Shown: positions 16,651 to 23,628 of the stretch, in pieces
Position numbering within the stretch: the first letter of the stretch is position 1
Layout of the letters: the number at the start of each line of letters is the position of its first letter
DNA from: JBLHHI01 sp047614125
Lineage (GTDB): Bacteria > Bacteroidota > Bacteroidia > NS11-12g > UBA9320
NCBI GenBank assembly: GCA_047614125.1
Contig: JBLHHI010000016.1
Coordinates: 1 to 37,696 of the forward strand
Length of the DNA stretch: 37,696 nucleotides
Direction: 5' to 3'
Notes under the pieces: generated by a model
Seen by the model: the letters and a program-made list of their open reading frames with translations, nothing else
Database searches by the model: none
Told to the model about the DNA's origin: nothing
Translations under genes and position numbers: made by a program

Positions 16651-16844
16651 GATTTGTAGTAAGCCTGGCTTATTTTTGAGAAAGCCCTACCAAAAAAATG
16701 AAGATGTGCATCCAGTGCCAACGCATCCGATGTTACGAAGCTTATATACATTACGTAGATAAAGGAAATAAATGCAATAGGATCGTATTACTGGGTATAT
16801 ACTAACGTTAGCACCAATATAAAAAACAACTTGTATGTGATTCG
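16651..16844. other. Non-coding stretch between the E1 remnant and the toxin-antitoxin operator
   Basis: No coding frame could be supported. It contains overlapping small palindromes GTATATAC (16795-16802) and CTAACGTTAG (16802-16811) shortly before the operator. These may be a junction or part of the module's promoter region. Confidence 0.4.
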
Positions 16845-16870
16845 TATTTGGTGTACATTTACACCAAATA
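16845..16870 (+). promoter_or_regulatory. Operator palindrome of the toxin-antitoxin operon
   Basis: Perfect 11-bp inverted arms, TATTTGGTGTA (16845-16855) and TACACCAAATA (16860-16870), are separated by CATT and lie 8 bp before the antitoxin ATG. This is the expected layout for autorepression by a ribbon-helix-helix antitoxin dimer. The TATTTG inside it may double as the -7 box. Confidence 0.75.
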
Positions 16871-16878
16871 GAAATATC

Positions 16879-17118
16879 ATGACCAGACAAAGTATTTCAT
16901 TCACAAAACCAAATGATGAATGGCTAAAAGACCAAGTTGACAACAAAGAATACTCGAGTAAAAGTGAACTAATTAACGATTTGATCAGACAAGCAAGAAA
17001 TCAGCAAGTCCAAATTGATTGGATAAATGCGAAATTGGAAAAGGCGGAAAAAAGCGGCTTTACCACTGAAAGTAAAGATCAAATATTAAAACAATCAAAG
17101 TCAATGCTTGATGGCTAA
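16879..17118 (+). CDS. ParD-like ribbon-helix-helix antitoxin
   Basis: This gene encodes 79 residues from the ATG at 16879; an upstream TTG would read through the operator and is rejected. The N-terminus RQSISFTKPNDEWLKDQV has the beta-strand plus helix of CC2985/ParD-type ribbon-helix-helix proteins. It is followed by SSKSELINDLIRQARNQ, the second helix. The charged C-terminal tail (about residues 45-79) would wrap the toxin. The stop overlaps the toxin ATG by 8 bp, giving coupled translation. It is predicted to neutralise the downstream toxin and, with it, repress the operon at the palindrome just upstream. Confidence 0.85.
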   Translation: MTRQSISFTKPNDEWLKDQVDNKEYSSKSELINDLIRQARNQQVQIDWINAKLEKAEKSGFTTESKDQILKQSKSMLDG

Positions 17119-17398
17119 TTACAGCATTAGTAGTGCCGCAAAAGAAGACATAATTCGCATTCATCATTTCGGAGTTCAAAAATTCGGAATGACTCAAGCA
17201 GATAAATATTTTGACTCCTTTTTTAAATATTTCGAAATCATTGCTGAAAGACCATATGCATTTGAATCAGTAGACTTCATTAAAAAAGGATACAGAAGAT
17301 GCGTTTGTGGTTCTGATAGCATTTTTTACAAAATCAACAAAGAGACCGTTGAAATAATGGTAATTATTGGAAGACAAGATTTGAAGAATGTTCTTTGA
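17111..17398 (+). CDS. ParE/RelE-superfamily toxin
   Basis: This gene encodes 95 residues from the ATG at 17111 (ATGGCTAA overlap with the antitoxin stop). The N-terminus YSISSAAKEDIIRIHHFGVQ matches the ParE/RelE 'S-x-x-A-x-x-D-I' helix pattern. Next come KFGMTQADKYFDSFFKYFEI and RCVCGSDSIFYKINKETVEI, and the C-terminal IIGRQDLKNVL corresponds to the family's 'I-x-R-x-x-D' end. ParE toxins poison DNA gyrase and RelE toxins cut mRNA on the ribosome. The GRQD-type ending and the ParD partner favour ParE. The gene is complete. Confidence 0.87.
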   Translation: MANYSISSAAKEDIIRIHHFGVQKFGMTQADKYFDSFFKYFEIIAERPYAFESVDFIKKGYRRCVCGSDSIFYKINKETVEIMVIIGRQDLKNVL

Positions 17399-17462
17399 CC
17401 TTGTAAAAATAAAATACTGTTGCAACATCAGCTGTGTTGTTGTAAGCTCCCCCAAAAATAAT

Positions 17463-17502
17463 ACAGTTTTAAAGTTGACAAAAAAGTATACTTTTAAACT
17501 GT
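17463..17502. other. Hairpin between toxin gene and E1 gene
   Basis: Arms 17463-17475 (ACAGTTTTAAAGT) and 17490-17502 pair with one mismatch around a 14-base loop. No clean T run follows on either strand, so it may be a weak terminator for either convergent transcript or an unrelated inverted repeat. Confidence 0.4.
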
Positions 17503-17577
17503 TATAAAATGAAATACAGCGTAACTCCAACCAAAAACTAAAGCGCTTTTACAACAGCTTAACCCTCGTACGCTTTT

Positions 17578-19986
17578 CTACAAATACTTCTCAAACTTCC
17601 CCGGATCGTACTCGTGCATCATATTATATACCACTGCAAAAACATCTTCGGCATTGGGTTTTGAAAAATAATCGCCGTCCGTGCCGTATGCGGGTCGGTG
17701 TGCTCTCGACGTAATGGTTTTGGGCTGTGCATCCAAGTGTTTGTAGCCTTCTTGTTTTTCCAAAACTTGCTGCATCATATAGGCCGTAGTTCCTCCAGGA
17801 TGGTCTTCATCAATAAAAACCACTTTATTGGTTTTTTTAATCGATTCTACAAGGTCTTTGCCTAAATCGAAGGGTAGTAGTGTTTGCACATCTATTAACT
17901 CCACCGAGATGTTGTGCTCGGCTAATTTGAATATGGCATCCTCGGCTATTCTAAGCGTAGAGCCATATCCAACCATCGTTACATCCGTTCCCTCTCGCAA
18001 TACTTCCACCTTTCCTAAGGGAATGGTAAAATGACCTAGGTTGTCGGGTTCTCGTTCTTTTAACCGGTATCCGTTCAAACATTCTACCAGAATGGCCGGC
18101 TCGTCGCTCTGAAGCAAGGTGTTGTAAAATCCTGCGGCTTGCACCATGTTTCTCGGTACCAAAACATGCATGCCTCGAACGGCATTAATAATCATGGCCA
18201 TTGGAGATCCGCTGTGCCAAATTCCTTCCAACCGATGACCTCGAGTTCGTATAATAACCGGAGCCTTTTGACCGCCCTTGGTGCGATACTGCAAGGTGGC
18301 AATATCATCGCTCATTATTTGAATGGCGTAAATCAAGTAATCGAGGTATTGAATTTCTGCAATGGGTCGTAAGCCACGCATGGCGGAACCTAAGGCTTGA
18401 CCAATGATGGTGTTTTCACGTATTCCGGTATCAACCACTCGTATTTCTCCGAATTTCTCTTGCAAACCTGCAAAGCCTTGATTTACGTCCCCAATCTTAC
18501 CAACGTCCTCGCCAAAGGCAACAATGTTTTCATTTCTCGAAAAGGCTAAATCAAAACAAGATTGTAAGATTTCAAATCCGTTTTTAATGCTGCTGCTGTC
18601 TGAATATGCGGCGGGTATTTCAGGAACCTTTAGGGCGCTTTGGTTAGATTGGCTGTGCAAATGACTGCTGTACTTTTCGAAGTTTGAACTGTGAAAGCTT
18701 TGGTAATAATCCAATAGGCCTTGTCGCTCTGCACTTTGTTGACCAATGGTTTTTCGAAGTATGGCGGATATGCTCATTCCCATCTCCTTCCGAATGGGTT
18801 CGGACAAGGCGCTCAGCTTTTTAATTTCGTTAGCTATAAAATCAGGATTCGGGTGCGTTGTTTCATAAGCCGCTAAAACAGCAACTAACGCATCTCGTTC
18901 GGTTTTGAGCGGTGCCAGGTAGGCATTCCAAGCAGCGTCTTTCGCTTTCTTTACACTTTCAATGGTCTCATTTTCAACATTCTCCAACTCATTTTCGGAG
19001 GCCAACTTATTCTCAACAATCCAAGCTCGCATTTTAACTAAACAATCGTATTCCAACTCCCATTTCAATCGCTCTTTCGACTTATAGCGTTCGTGCGATC
19101 CAGACGTTGAATGGCCTTGTGGCTGTGTTACTTCTACCACGTGTATAATGGCCGGCGTATGTGTTGCCCTGCATTTAGCCGCCGCCTCAACATAAGTTTT
19201 CATCAATTCTGGATAATTCCAACCTTCTACACGGTACATGTCAAAACCCTGCCCGTCTTTGTTCGATTTAAAACCACTCAAGATGGATGACAGGTTTTCT
19301 TTGGTCGTTTGATACTTTGCCGGAACCGAAATTCCATACGCATCATCCCATATTGAAACCAGCATGGGTATTTGTAAAACGCCTGCAGCATTAATCGCTT
19401 CCCAGAAATGACCTTCACTGGTACTTGCGTTGCCAATGGTTCCAAAACCAATCTCATTTCCATTATTTGAAAAATCGGTCTTATCAGATAAATCCGGATT
19501 GTTTCTGTACAGCTTAGAGGCCCAAGCCAAACCCACCAATCGACTCATTTGTCCGGCGGTAGGACTAATATCTGCCGAAACGTTAAAGTGATCCGTTTGC
19601 CGTTTCCAGCTTCCATCTTCTTCCAATAATCGGGTGGCAAAGTGCCCATTCATGCTTCTACCGGCGCTGGCAGGCTCTGCCTCAATGTCGGTGTGGGCAT
19701 ACAACTGAGCAAAAAATGCTTGTACGTTGCTAACCCCTTTGGCAAACATGAAGGTTTGGTCTCGATAGTATCCGGCTCTAAAATCACCTTTTTCGAACAC
19801 CTTGGCCATGGCCAATTGAGCCACTTCTTTGCCATCTCCAAAAATTCCAAACTTAGCTTTTCCGGTTAAAACTTCCTTTCTGCCCATCAAGCTTGCTTGT
19901 CTACTTTCGAAAGCAATTTTGTAATCAGACAAGAGTTCGTCTTTAAATTCGTTTGCGCTGAGTTTCTTCGTATCTGTAGATGCCAA
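17578..19986 (-). CDS. Fused alpha/beta 2-oxoacid dehydrogenase E1 (branched-chain type)
   Basis: This thiamine-pyrophosphate enzyme oxidatively decarboxylates 2-oxoacids, most likely the branched-chain ones (2-oxoisovalerate), and passes the acyl group to a lipoyl E2. It has 802 residues. The E1-alpha half (about 40-400) has RAGYYRDQTFMFAKGVSNVQ, and the TPP site is around GNASTSEGHFWEAINAAG and DDAYGIS. The E1-beta half (about 465-802) has FGEDVGKIGDVNQGFAGLQE, GIRENTIIGQALGSAMRGLR and VLVPRNMVQAAGFYNTL. This single-chain arrangement is usual in Bacteroidota. The start is a TTG at 19986; a stop lies five codons further upstream and no ATG fits. A -7 box is present about 65 bp upstream. A diverged copy of its last 40 codons lies beyond the toxin-antitoxin pair. 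Confidence 0.95.
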   Translation of the reverse strand: MASTDTKKLSANEFKDELLSDYKIAFESRQASLMGRKEVLTGKAKFGIFGDGKEVAQLAMAKVFEKGDFRAGYYRDQTFMFAKGVSNVQAFFAQLYAHTDIEAEPASAGRSMNGHFATRLLEEDGSWKRQTDHFNVSADISPTAGQMSRLVGLAWASKLYRNNPDLSDKTDFSNNGNEIGFGTIGNASTSEGHFWEAINAAGVLQIPMLVSIWDDAYGISVPAKYQTTKENLSSILSGFKSNKDGQGFDMYRVEGWNYPELMKTYVEAAAKCRATHTPAIIHVVEVTQPQGHSTSGSHERYKSKERLKWELEYDCLVKMRAWIVENKLASENELENVENETIESVKKAKDAAWNAYLAPLKTERDALVAVLAAYETTHPNPDFIANEIKKLSALSEPIRKEMGMSISAILRKTIGQQSAERQGLLDYYQSFHSSNFEKYSSHLHSQSNQSALKVPEIPAAYSDSSSIKNGFEILQSCFDLAFSRNENIVAFGEDVGKIGDVNQGFAGLQEKFGEIRVVDTGIRENTIIGQALGSAMRGLRPIAEIQYLDYLIYAIQIMSDDIATLQYRTKGGQKAPVIIRTRGHRLEGIWHSGSPMAMIINAVRGMHVLVPRNMVQAAGFYNTLLQSDEPAILVECLNGYRLKEREPDNLGHFTIPLGKVEVLREGTDVTMVGYGSTLRIAEDAIFKLAEHNISVELIDVQTLLPFDLGKDLVESIKKTNKVVFIDEDHPGGTTAYMMQQVLEKQEGYKHLDAQPKTITSRAHRPAYGTDGDYFSKPNAEDVFAVVYNMMHEYDPGKFEKYL

Positions 19987-20052
19987 TTTCGTGTATAATT
20001 ACCGGTTAGACCAACCCACAAAAGCCCTGTGTTAGGACTTTATATGAGTATG

Positions 20053-20060
20053 CAAAATTA
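20053..20060 (-). promoter_or_regulatory. -7 box upstream of the E1 dehydrogenase gene
   Basis: TAATTTTG on the minus strand matches TAnnTTTG. It directly abuts the T run of the preceding terminator, and no -33 TTTG is seen, so strength is uncertain. Confidence 0.4.
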
Positions 20061-20085
20061 AAAAAAAGGCCGAGATTAATCGGCC
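20059..20085 (-). terminator. Terminator after the PspC/GIN gene
   Basis: On the minus strand GGCCGA (20085-20080) pairs with TCGGCC (20073-20068) across a 6-base loop and is followed by an uninterrupted T run (20067-20060). It lies about 35 bp after the PspC/GIN stop codon. Confidence 0.82.
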
Positions 20086-20121
20086 CCGAAAAATGACCCG
20101 TTCTACATGGCTTCTTTTGAA

Positions 20122-22290
20122 CTAGCTGGCGGGCTTGATGGATGAGGCTCCATCAACATCCACGTTAATTTTTGGAGATCCAATATAACGTACCTTGCTT
20201 GCGCCATCTATGTTTCCAGTAATTTCTTTTTCGGCTTGAATTCGTACTGTGGACGTGCCGGAGCAATCAATGTTTACGAATTGAGCACCAAATTTATTTG
20301 CAACAACTTTCGAAGCGCCCTCCATTTCTAGAATGAAAATATTGGTGTTTCCGGCAATTTCTAGGTTATTAGCTCCTTCCATGCTGATGGTTGATTTATC
20401 TGCATTCAAACCAATAACATTCAGTTTACTGGCTCCACTCATGGCAACCTCGAAGCTTTCACGACGCGAATTGTTTGCCTTCATATCCACATTACTTGCT
20501 CCATTTAAAACCAATTCTTTAATTGCTTCAGCATGAATTTTAATGGCTCCATTCGAGCCTGTTGCCCAATTAAGTGCGTTGTTGCCCGGAGATTTACTTT
20601 CAATCAATAATGTGTTTCCATCAATCTCATAGGATATTTGATCTTCCCAGTTGCCGTCTTTTGGCAATTCCACTCTTTGATCACCGTCTTCTATTATTTC
20701 AACCGTAAAGGCATCTCGAATCTCTATGCGGTCAAAACCACTGATTGAAGCGGATTTCTTGCTTAGAAGATCTTCACAATCTTCGCACCTCAATCCCGAA
20801 TTAGTCATTTTAAACGTTCTGCCCGCCATGTCTTTATCGTAAACGTTTTGGATGTTTTTGATGTCATTAATTTGGTTCATCGTGCTGAGGTCAAACACCA
20901 CATACTTACCAACAGGTATAATCACAGTATATTTAACCCTGGCAACATAAGGTGGTGATTTGGTGGTAGTTAACACCTTAATTGGAATGTTTAAGGTCTT
21001 TCTATCGAGAACATAACCGTTTCGTATTTTTTCGGTATCCCGCAACGCTTTTTTCTCGCCCGATGCCGAGCAACTCTTGTCTATTCTCAACATTGCTTGC
21101 CCATCGTTGGCTTTAATTACATTTAAATTGGTTAATCGGTCCGTTGCCATTGCATCCTTTGGAACTTCATCCGTAGCTTGAATCCACAGTGTATCTCCAA
21201 CAAAATTGATCGGCGCTTTTTCGGTAAACTTGGCATTGTCTTTTACTTGATAAAATCCATATAAGTATCCGAGCATTCCAACAATTATGGTTAACACCCA
21301 AAACGAGATCACTCCTTGTTTTACGAGCTTGGTGGGCTTAGGCAAATCCAAAACCTTGCTTACCAAGCGTACTATAATGTACATGAGTGGAACGAAGATG
21401 ACCAAAAACCAACTAATTTTTGAGATCCAGAAACCGGGTGTATGAAAGAGTGCCGTTTGATACACCTCTATCCCGTGTTGAAAGTTGTGCTGGTTCATTG
21501 AAAAATCGCCTCCTTCTATGAAGAATTTTATGAAGGCAATTACTAAAAGCATTAAAATGCCAATTACCAGTAAGACTGATAAAATTTTAGCAAAGGCAAC
21601 AAATAATGTCCCCAAAACCCTTCCCGCTTTCTGAAAAAAGCTTCCTATTTTGCTCGCTACATTCGATTTTTTAATGTTTTCATATGCATTCTCAGCTCGC
21701 TCCACTATGGTGTTTTTAATGTTTTCAATGTTGGGTACTTCCCCCTTCATTTCCAGCTTCTCTGCTGCAGTTTTCGCTTCAGGAATGGCAATCCACAATA
21801 CGATGTATACCAAGAAACCACTTCCGAAAACAAAGAGCATTACCAAGCATAAGATGCGAAGCATGCTAACATCAACGTCTAAATATTTAGAAACACCGGC
21901 ACAAACTCCGCCCAGTTTAGCTTCGTCAGGGTCTCTAAATAATCTCTTGGTTTGCTTCTTATTAGAAGAGTTTCGATTTCGCTCTGCCTTCTGCGATTGG
22001 TTGAACGCATCCGCTTCTTCCTCAACACCTGTATCAAAATCAGAGGGCCGGCCCATGGTTTCAATAACCGCGTCTACATCTGCAGTATTAATCGAAACCT
22101 TGCCCGCTTTTAGCGTGTTAAACAGCATTTCAGAAATGCGGTGCTCGATGTCTGTTAGAATGTCAGAGGAGTTTTCCGTACCCGAAAAATGGTCGTCTAA
22201 GCTCTGCAGATAGTTGCGGAGATGGTCGTACGCATCCTCTTCAATTTGGATGGCTATGCCACCTAAGTTAATCGTAATGATCTTATTCAT
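20122..22290 (-). CDS. PspC domain membrane protein with C-terminal GIN (DUF2807) domain
   Basis: This protein has 722 residues. A cytoplasmic N-terminal part (1-110) ends in a linker and is followed by a PspC domain (115-172: KRLFRDPDEAKLGGVCAGVS and a hydrophobic stretch LCLVMLFVFGSGFLVYIVLW). Further membrane segments lie near 235-260, 295-315 and 330-350. The C-terminal ~200 residues form a repetitive beta-helix-like GIN domain with recurrent 'xGASxV/L' turns (SGASKLNVIGLNADKSTISM, EGASKV, DGASKV, DGASSI), probably outside the cytoplasm. PspC relatives act in envelope-stress sensing; GIN domains are putative auto-transporter or adhesin-like heads. The role here is inferred as envelope stress. 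It follows the PadR gene by 18 bp in one operon. Confidence 0.93.
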   Translation of the reverse strand: MNKIITINLGGIAIQIEEDAYDHLRNYLQSLDDHFSGTENSSDILTDIEHRISEMLFNTLKAGKVSINTADVDAVIETMGRPSDFDTGVEEEADAFNQSQKAERNRNSSNKKQTKRLFRDPDEAKLGGVCAGVSKYLDVDVSMLRILCLVMLFVFGSGFLVYIVLWIAIPEAKTAAEKLEMKGEVPNIENIKNTIVERAENAYENIKKSNVASKIGSFFQKAGRVLGTLFVAFAKILSVLLVIGILMLLVIAFIKFFIEGGDFSMNQHNFQHGIEVYQTALFHTPGFWISKISWFLVIFVPLMYIIVRLVSKVLDLPKPTKLVKQGVISFWVLTIIVGMLGYLYGFYQVKDNAKFTEKAPINFVGDTLWIQATDEVPKDAMATDRLTNLNVIKANDGQAMLRIDKSCSASGEKKALRDTEKIRNGYVLDRKTLNIPIKVLTTTKSPPYVARVKYTVIIPVGKYVVFDLSTMNQINDIKNIQNVYDKDMAGRTFKMTNSGLRCEDCEDLLSKKSASISGFDRIEIRDAFTVEIIEDGDQRVELPKDGNWEDQISYEIDGNTLLIESKSPGNNALNWATGSNGAIKIHAEAIKELVLNGASNVDMKANNSRRESFEVAMSGASKLNVIGLNADKSTISMEGANNLEIAGNTNIFILEMEGASKVVANKFGAQFVNIDCSGTSTVRIQAEKEITGNIDGASKVRYIGSPKINVDVDGASSIKPAS

Positions 22291-22308
22291 TTTTCTTGTT
22301 TTATGCTT

Positions 22309-22638
22309 TTAATTGTTTTGGGTTAGTTGTTGGACGGCCTTGTTCAAATCCATCCACGAATTGTTCAGCTCATCCAAAAAATCTTGACCTTTTTCGGTGA
22401 TGGTATAATACTTACGCGGTGGGCCCATGAGCGACTCCTTCCAACTGTATGATAAAAATCCTGCATTTTTTAATCGTGTTAAAAGCGGATATAAGGTTCC
22501 TTCTACTACGATGAGTTGTGCACCTTTAAGTTGATCAATGATGTCGGAGGCATAGATCTCACCCTTGCCTATTATGGCCAAAATGCAATATTCGAGAATG
22601 CCCTTTCTCATCTGTGCTTGTATATTTTCTAGATTCAT
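22309..22638 (-). CDS. PadR-family transcriptional regulator
   Basis: This gene encodes 109 residues from the ATG at 22638; an upstream extension to 22686 would read through the promoter and is rejected. The winged-helix core is visible: QMRKGILEYCILAIIGKGEI, YASDIIDQLKGAQLIVVEGT, LYPLLTRLKNAGFLSYSW and GPPRKYYTITEKGQDFL. PadR proteins usually repress their own operon and a linked membrane-protein gene until a ligand or envelope signal releases them. Here the partner is the PspC/GIN gene 18 bp downstream, a common Bacteroidota pairing. The C-terminal helix for dimerisation is short, typical of the small PadR subgroup. Confidence 0.93.
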   Translation of the reverse strand: MNLENIQAQMRKGILEYCILAIIGKGEIYASDIIDQLKGAQLIVVEGTLYPLLTRLKNAGFLSYSWKESLMGPPRKYYTITEKGQDFLDELNNSWMDLNKAVQQLTQNN

Positions 22639-22654
22639 TTCGTAAATTGTTATG

Positions 22655-22687
22655 CAAATATATGGGTATAGTTTGGAACTATGCAAA
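22655..22687 (-). promoter_or_regulatory. Promoter of the PadR-PspC operon
   Basis: On the minus strand TTTG (22687-22684), 21 bases, then TATATTTG (22662-22655) matches the Bacteroidota -33/-7 promoter TTTG-N19/21-TAnnTTTG. It lies 16 bp before the PadR ATG. This is the clearest two-box promoter in the window. Confidence 0.7.
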
Positions 22688-22770
22688 ACAAAGTACTATA
22701 AATTTAACAAAGTATCGACAAGATTGCCTTAAATGACGACTAAACGCATTATTTGGTGCTAATCCGATTC

Positions 22771-22786
22771 AAATACGTACGTATTT
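22771..22786. promoter_or_regulatory. 16-bp perfect palindrome AAATACGTACGTATTT
   Basis: This is a self-complementary 16-mer in the spacer between the PadR operon promoter and the 3' end of the thiamine pyrophosphokinase gene. AATCCGATT flanks it at 22761-22769 and 22797-22805. It may be a binding site for a dimeric regulator, but it lies about 80 bp upstream of the PadR -33 box. Confidence 0.4.
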
Positions 22787-22865
22787 CGCTGATGAAAATC
22801 CGATTAATTTGGAAAATATTTGGTGGAAAATGAAAAATCGGTGATTGTAATGTACATGTAGCGAT

Positions 22866-23528
22866 CTAATCTACGCTTTCAATTAGAAGCAAGCATCCTG
22901 AATTCACTGTAAGTTCAACCACGCCATTTGATTGTACCTCATTGCTGGAACTGGTTTGTTTTGTTGGCGATAATTGAGCGTTGGTTAGTTCATATTTTAA
23001 GCCTTTAGAATTAACGCCCCTAGATGGATTCAACGGCAAGATCGACAATTTGGTTCCTTGCACATAATATTTAGAAAATGCTTTGGTAACTAAAACGCAC
23101 TTTGAGTGGTCATCGAGCAACACCAGTTCAATTTGGCTTTGATATTTCGCCATCGACAAAACATTGTTAATGGTGTGGTCGAGCCGTTTGCCCGTGGCCC
23201 AAACAATGTTGGCCGCCTTGTGCCCGTTTTCAATTAAATACTCAATTCCTTTTTCCAGATCGGTTTTGTCTTGGTTGGGAGCATCAATCCATGTTACCTC
23301 CTGAAATTTATCTACACTCGAACGGTCAACTTCAATGCTGTCGAAATCGCCCAGAACAGCATCTACTTTAATGCGCTTCATCAGCACTCGATCTAAGGCA
23401 CCATCCAACACCAAAACAAACGGGCACCATTCCAAGAGTTGATTCAATAAGTGGTCGGAGCATGCCTGACCATTGGCGATAATAAGCGCCGGCTCTTGCT
23501 TGTCGCGCACAAAATGATGGGAAGACAT
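22866..23528 (-). CDS. thiN: Thiamine diphosphokinase
   Basis: The enzyme transfers pyrophosphate from ATP to thiamine, giving thiamine pyrophosphate directly. The 220 residues show the family motifs: LVLDGALDRVLM (39-50), GDFDS (60-64), DKTDLEKGI (87-95) and the G-x-R-x-D-H motif GKRLDHTINN (113-122). The C-terminal beta-domain contains YYVQGTKLSILPLNPSRGVN. It supplies the cofactor of the nearby E1 dehydrogenase, though the two genes are not in one operon. It is divergent from the lipoprotein gene with a ~100-bp shared upstream region. Confidence 0.92.
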   Translation of the reverse strand: MSSHHFVRDKQEPALIIANGQACSDHLLNQLLEWCPFVLVLDGALDRVLMKRIKVDAVLGDFDSIEVDRSSVDKFQEVTWIDAPNQDKTDLEKGIEYLIENGHKAANIVWATGKRLDHTINNVLSMAKYQSQIELVLLDDHSKCVLVTKAFSKYYVQGTKLSILPLNPSRGVNSKGLKYELTNAQLSPTKQTSSSNEVQSNGVVELTVNSGCLLLIESVD

Positions 23529-23628
23529 TTTACAGTTTTACGGTTATATTACACCACTTATGGCATATAAGCGCGAAATTCGTGTTTTTGCCAAAAGCTC
23601 CATGCAAAGTAAATTATTAATTGGTACT

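Noticed and set aside
16569..16890. Minus-strand frames of 60 and 67 codons
   Set aside because: They lie in the E1 remnant in the wrong frame or across the toxin-antitoxin operator and have no protein-like features.
21650..22213. 187-codon plus-strand frame
   Set aside because: It is antisense to the PspC/GIN gene; composition is that of a reversed coding strand.
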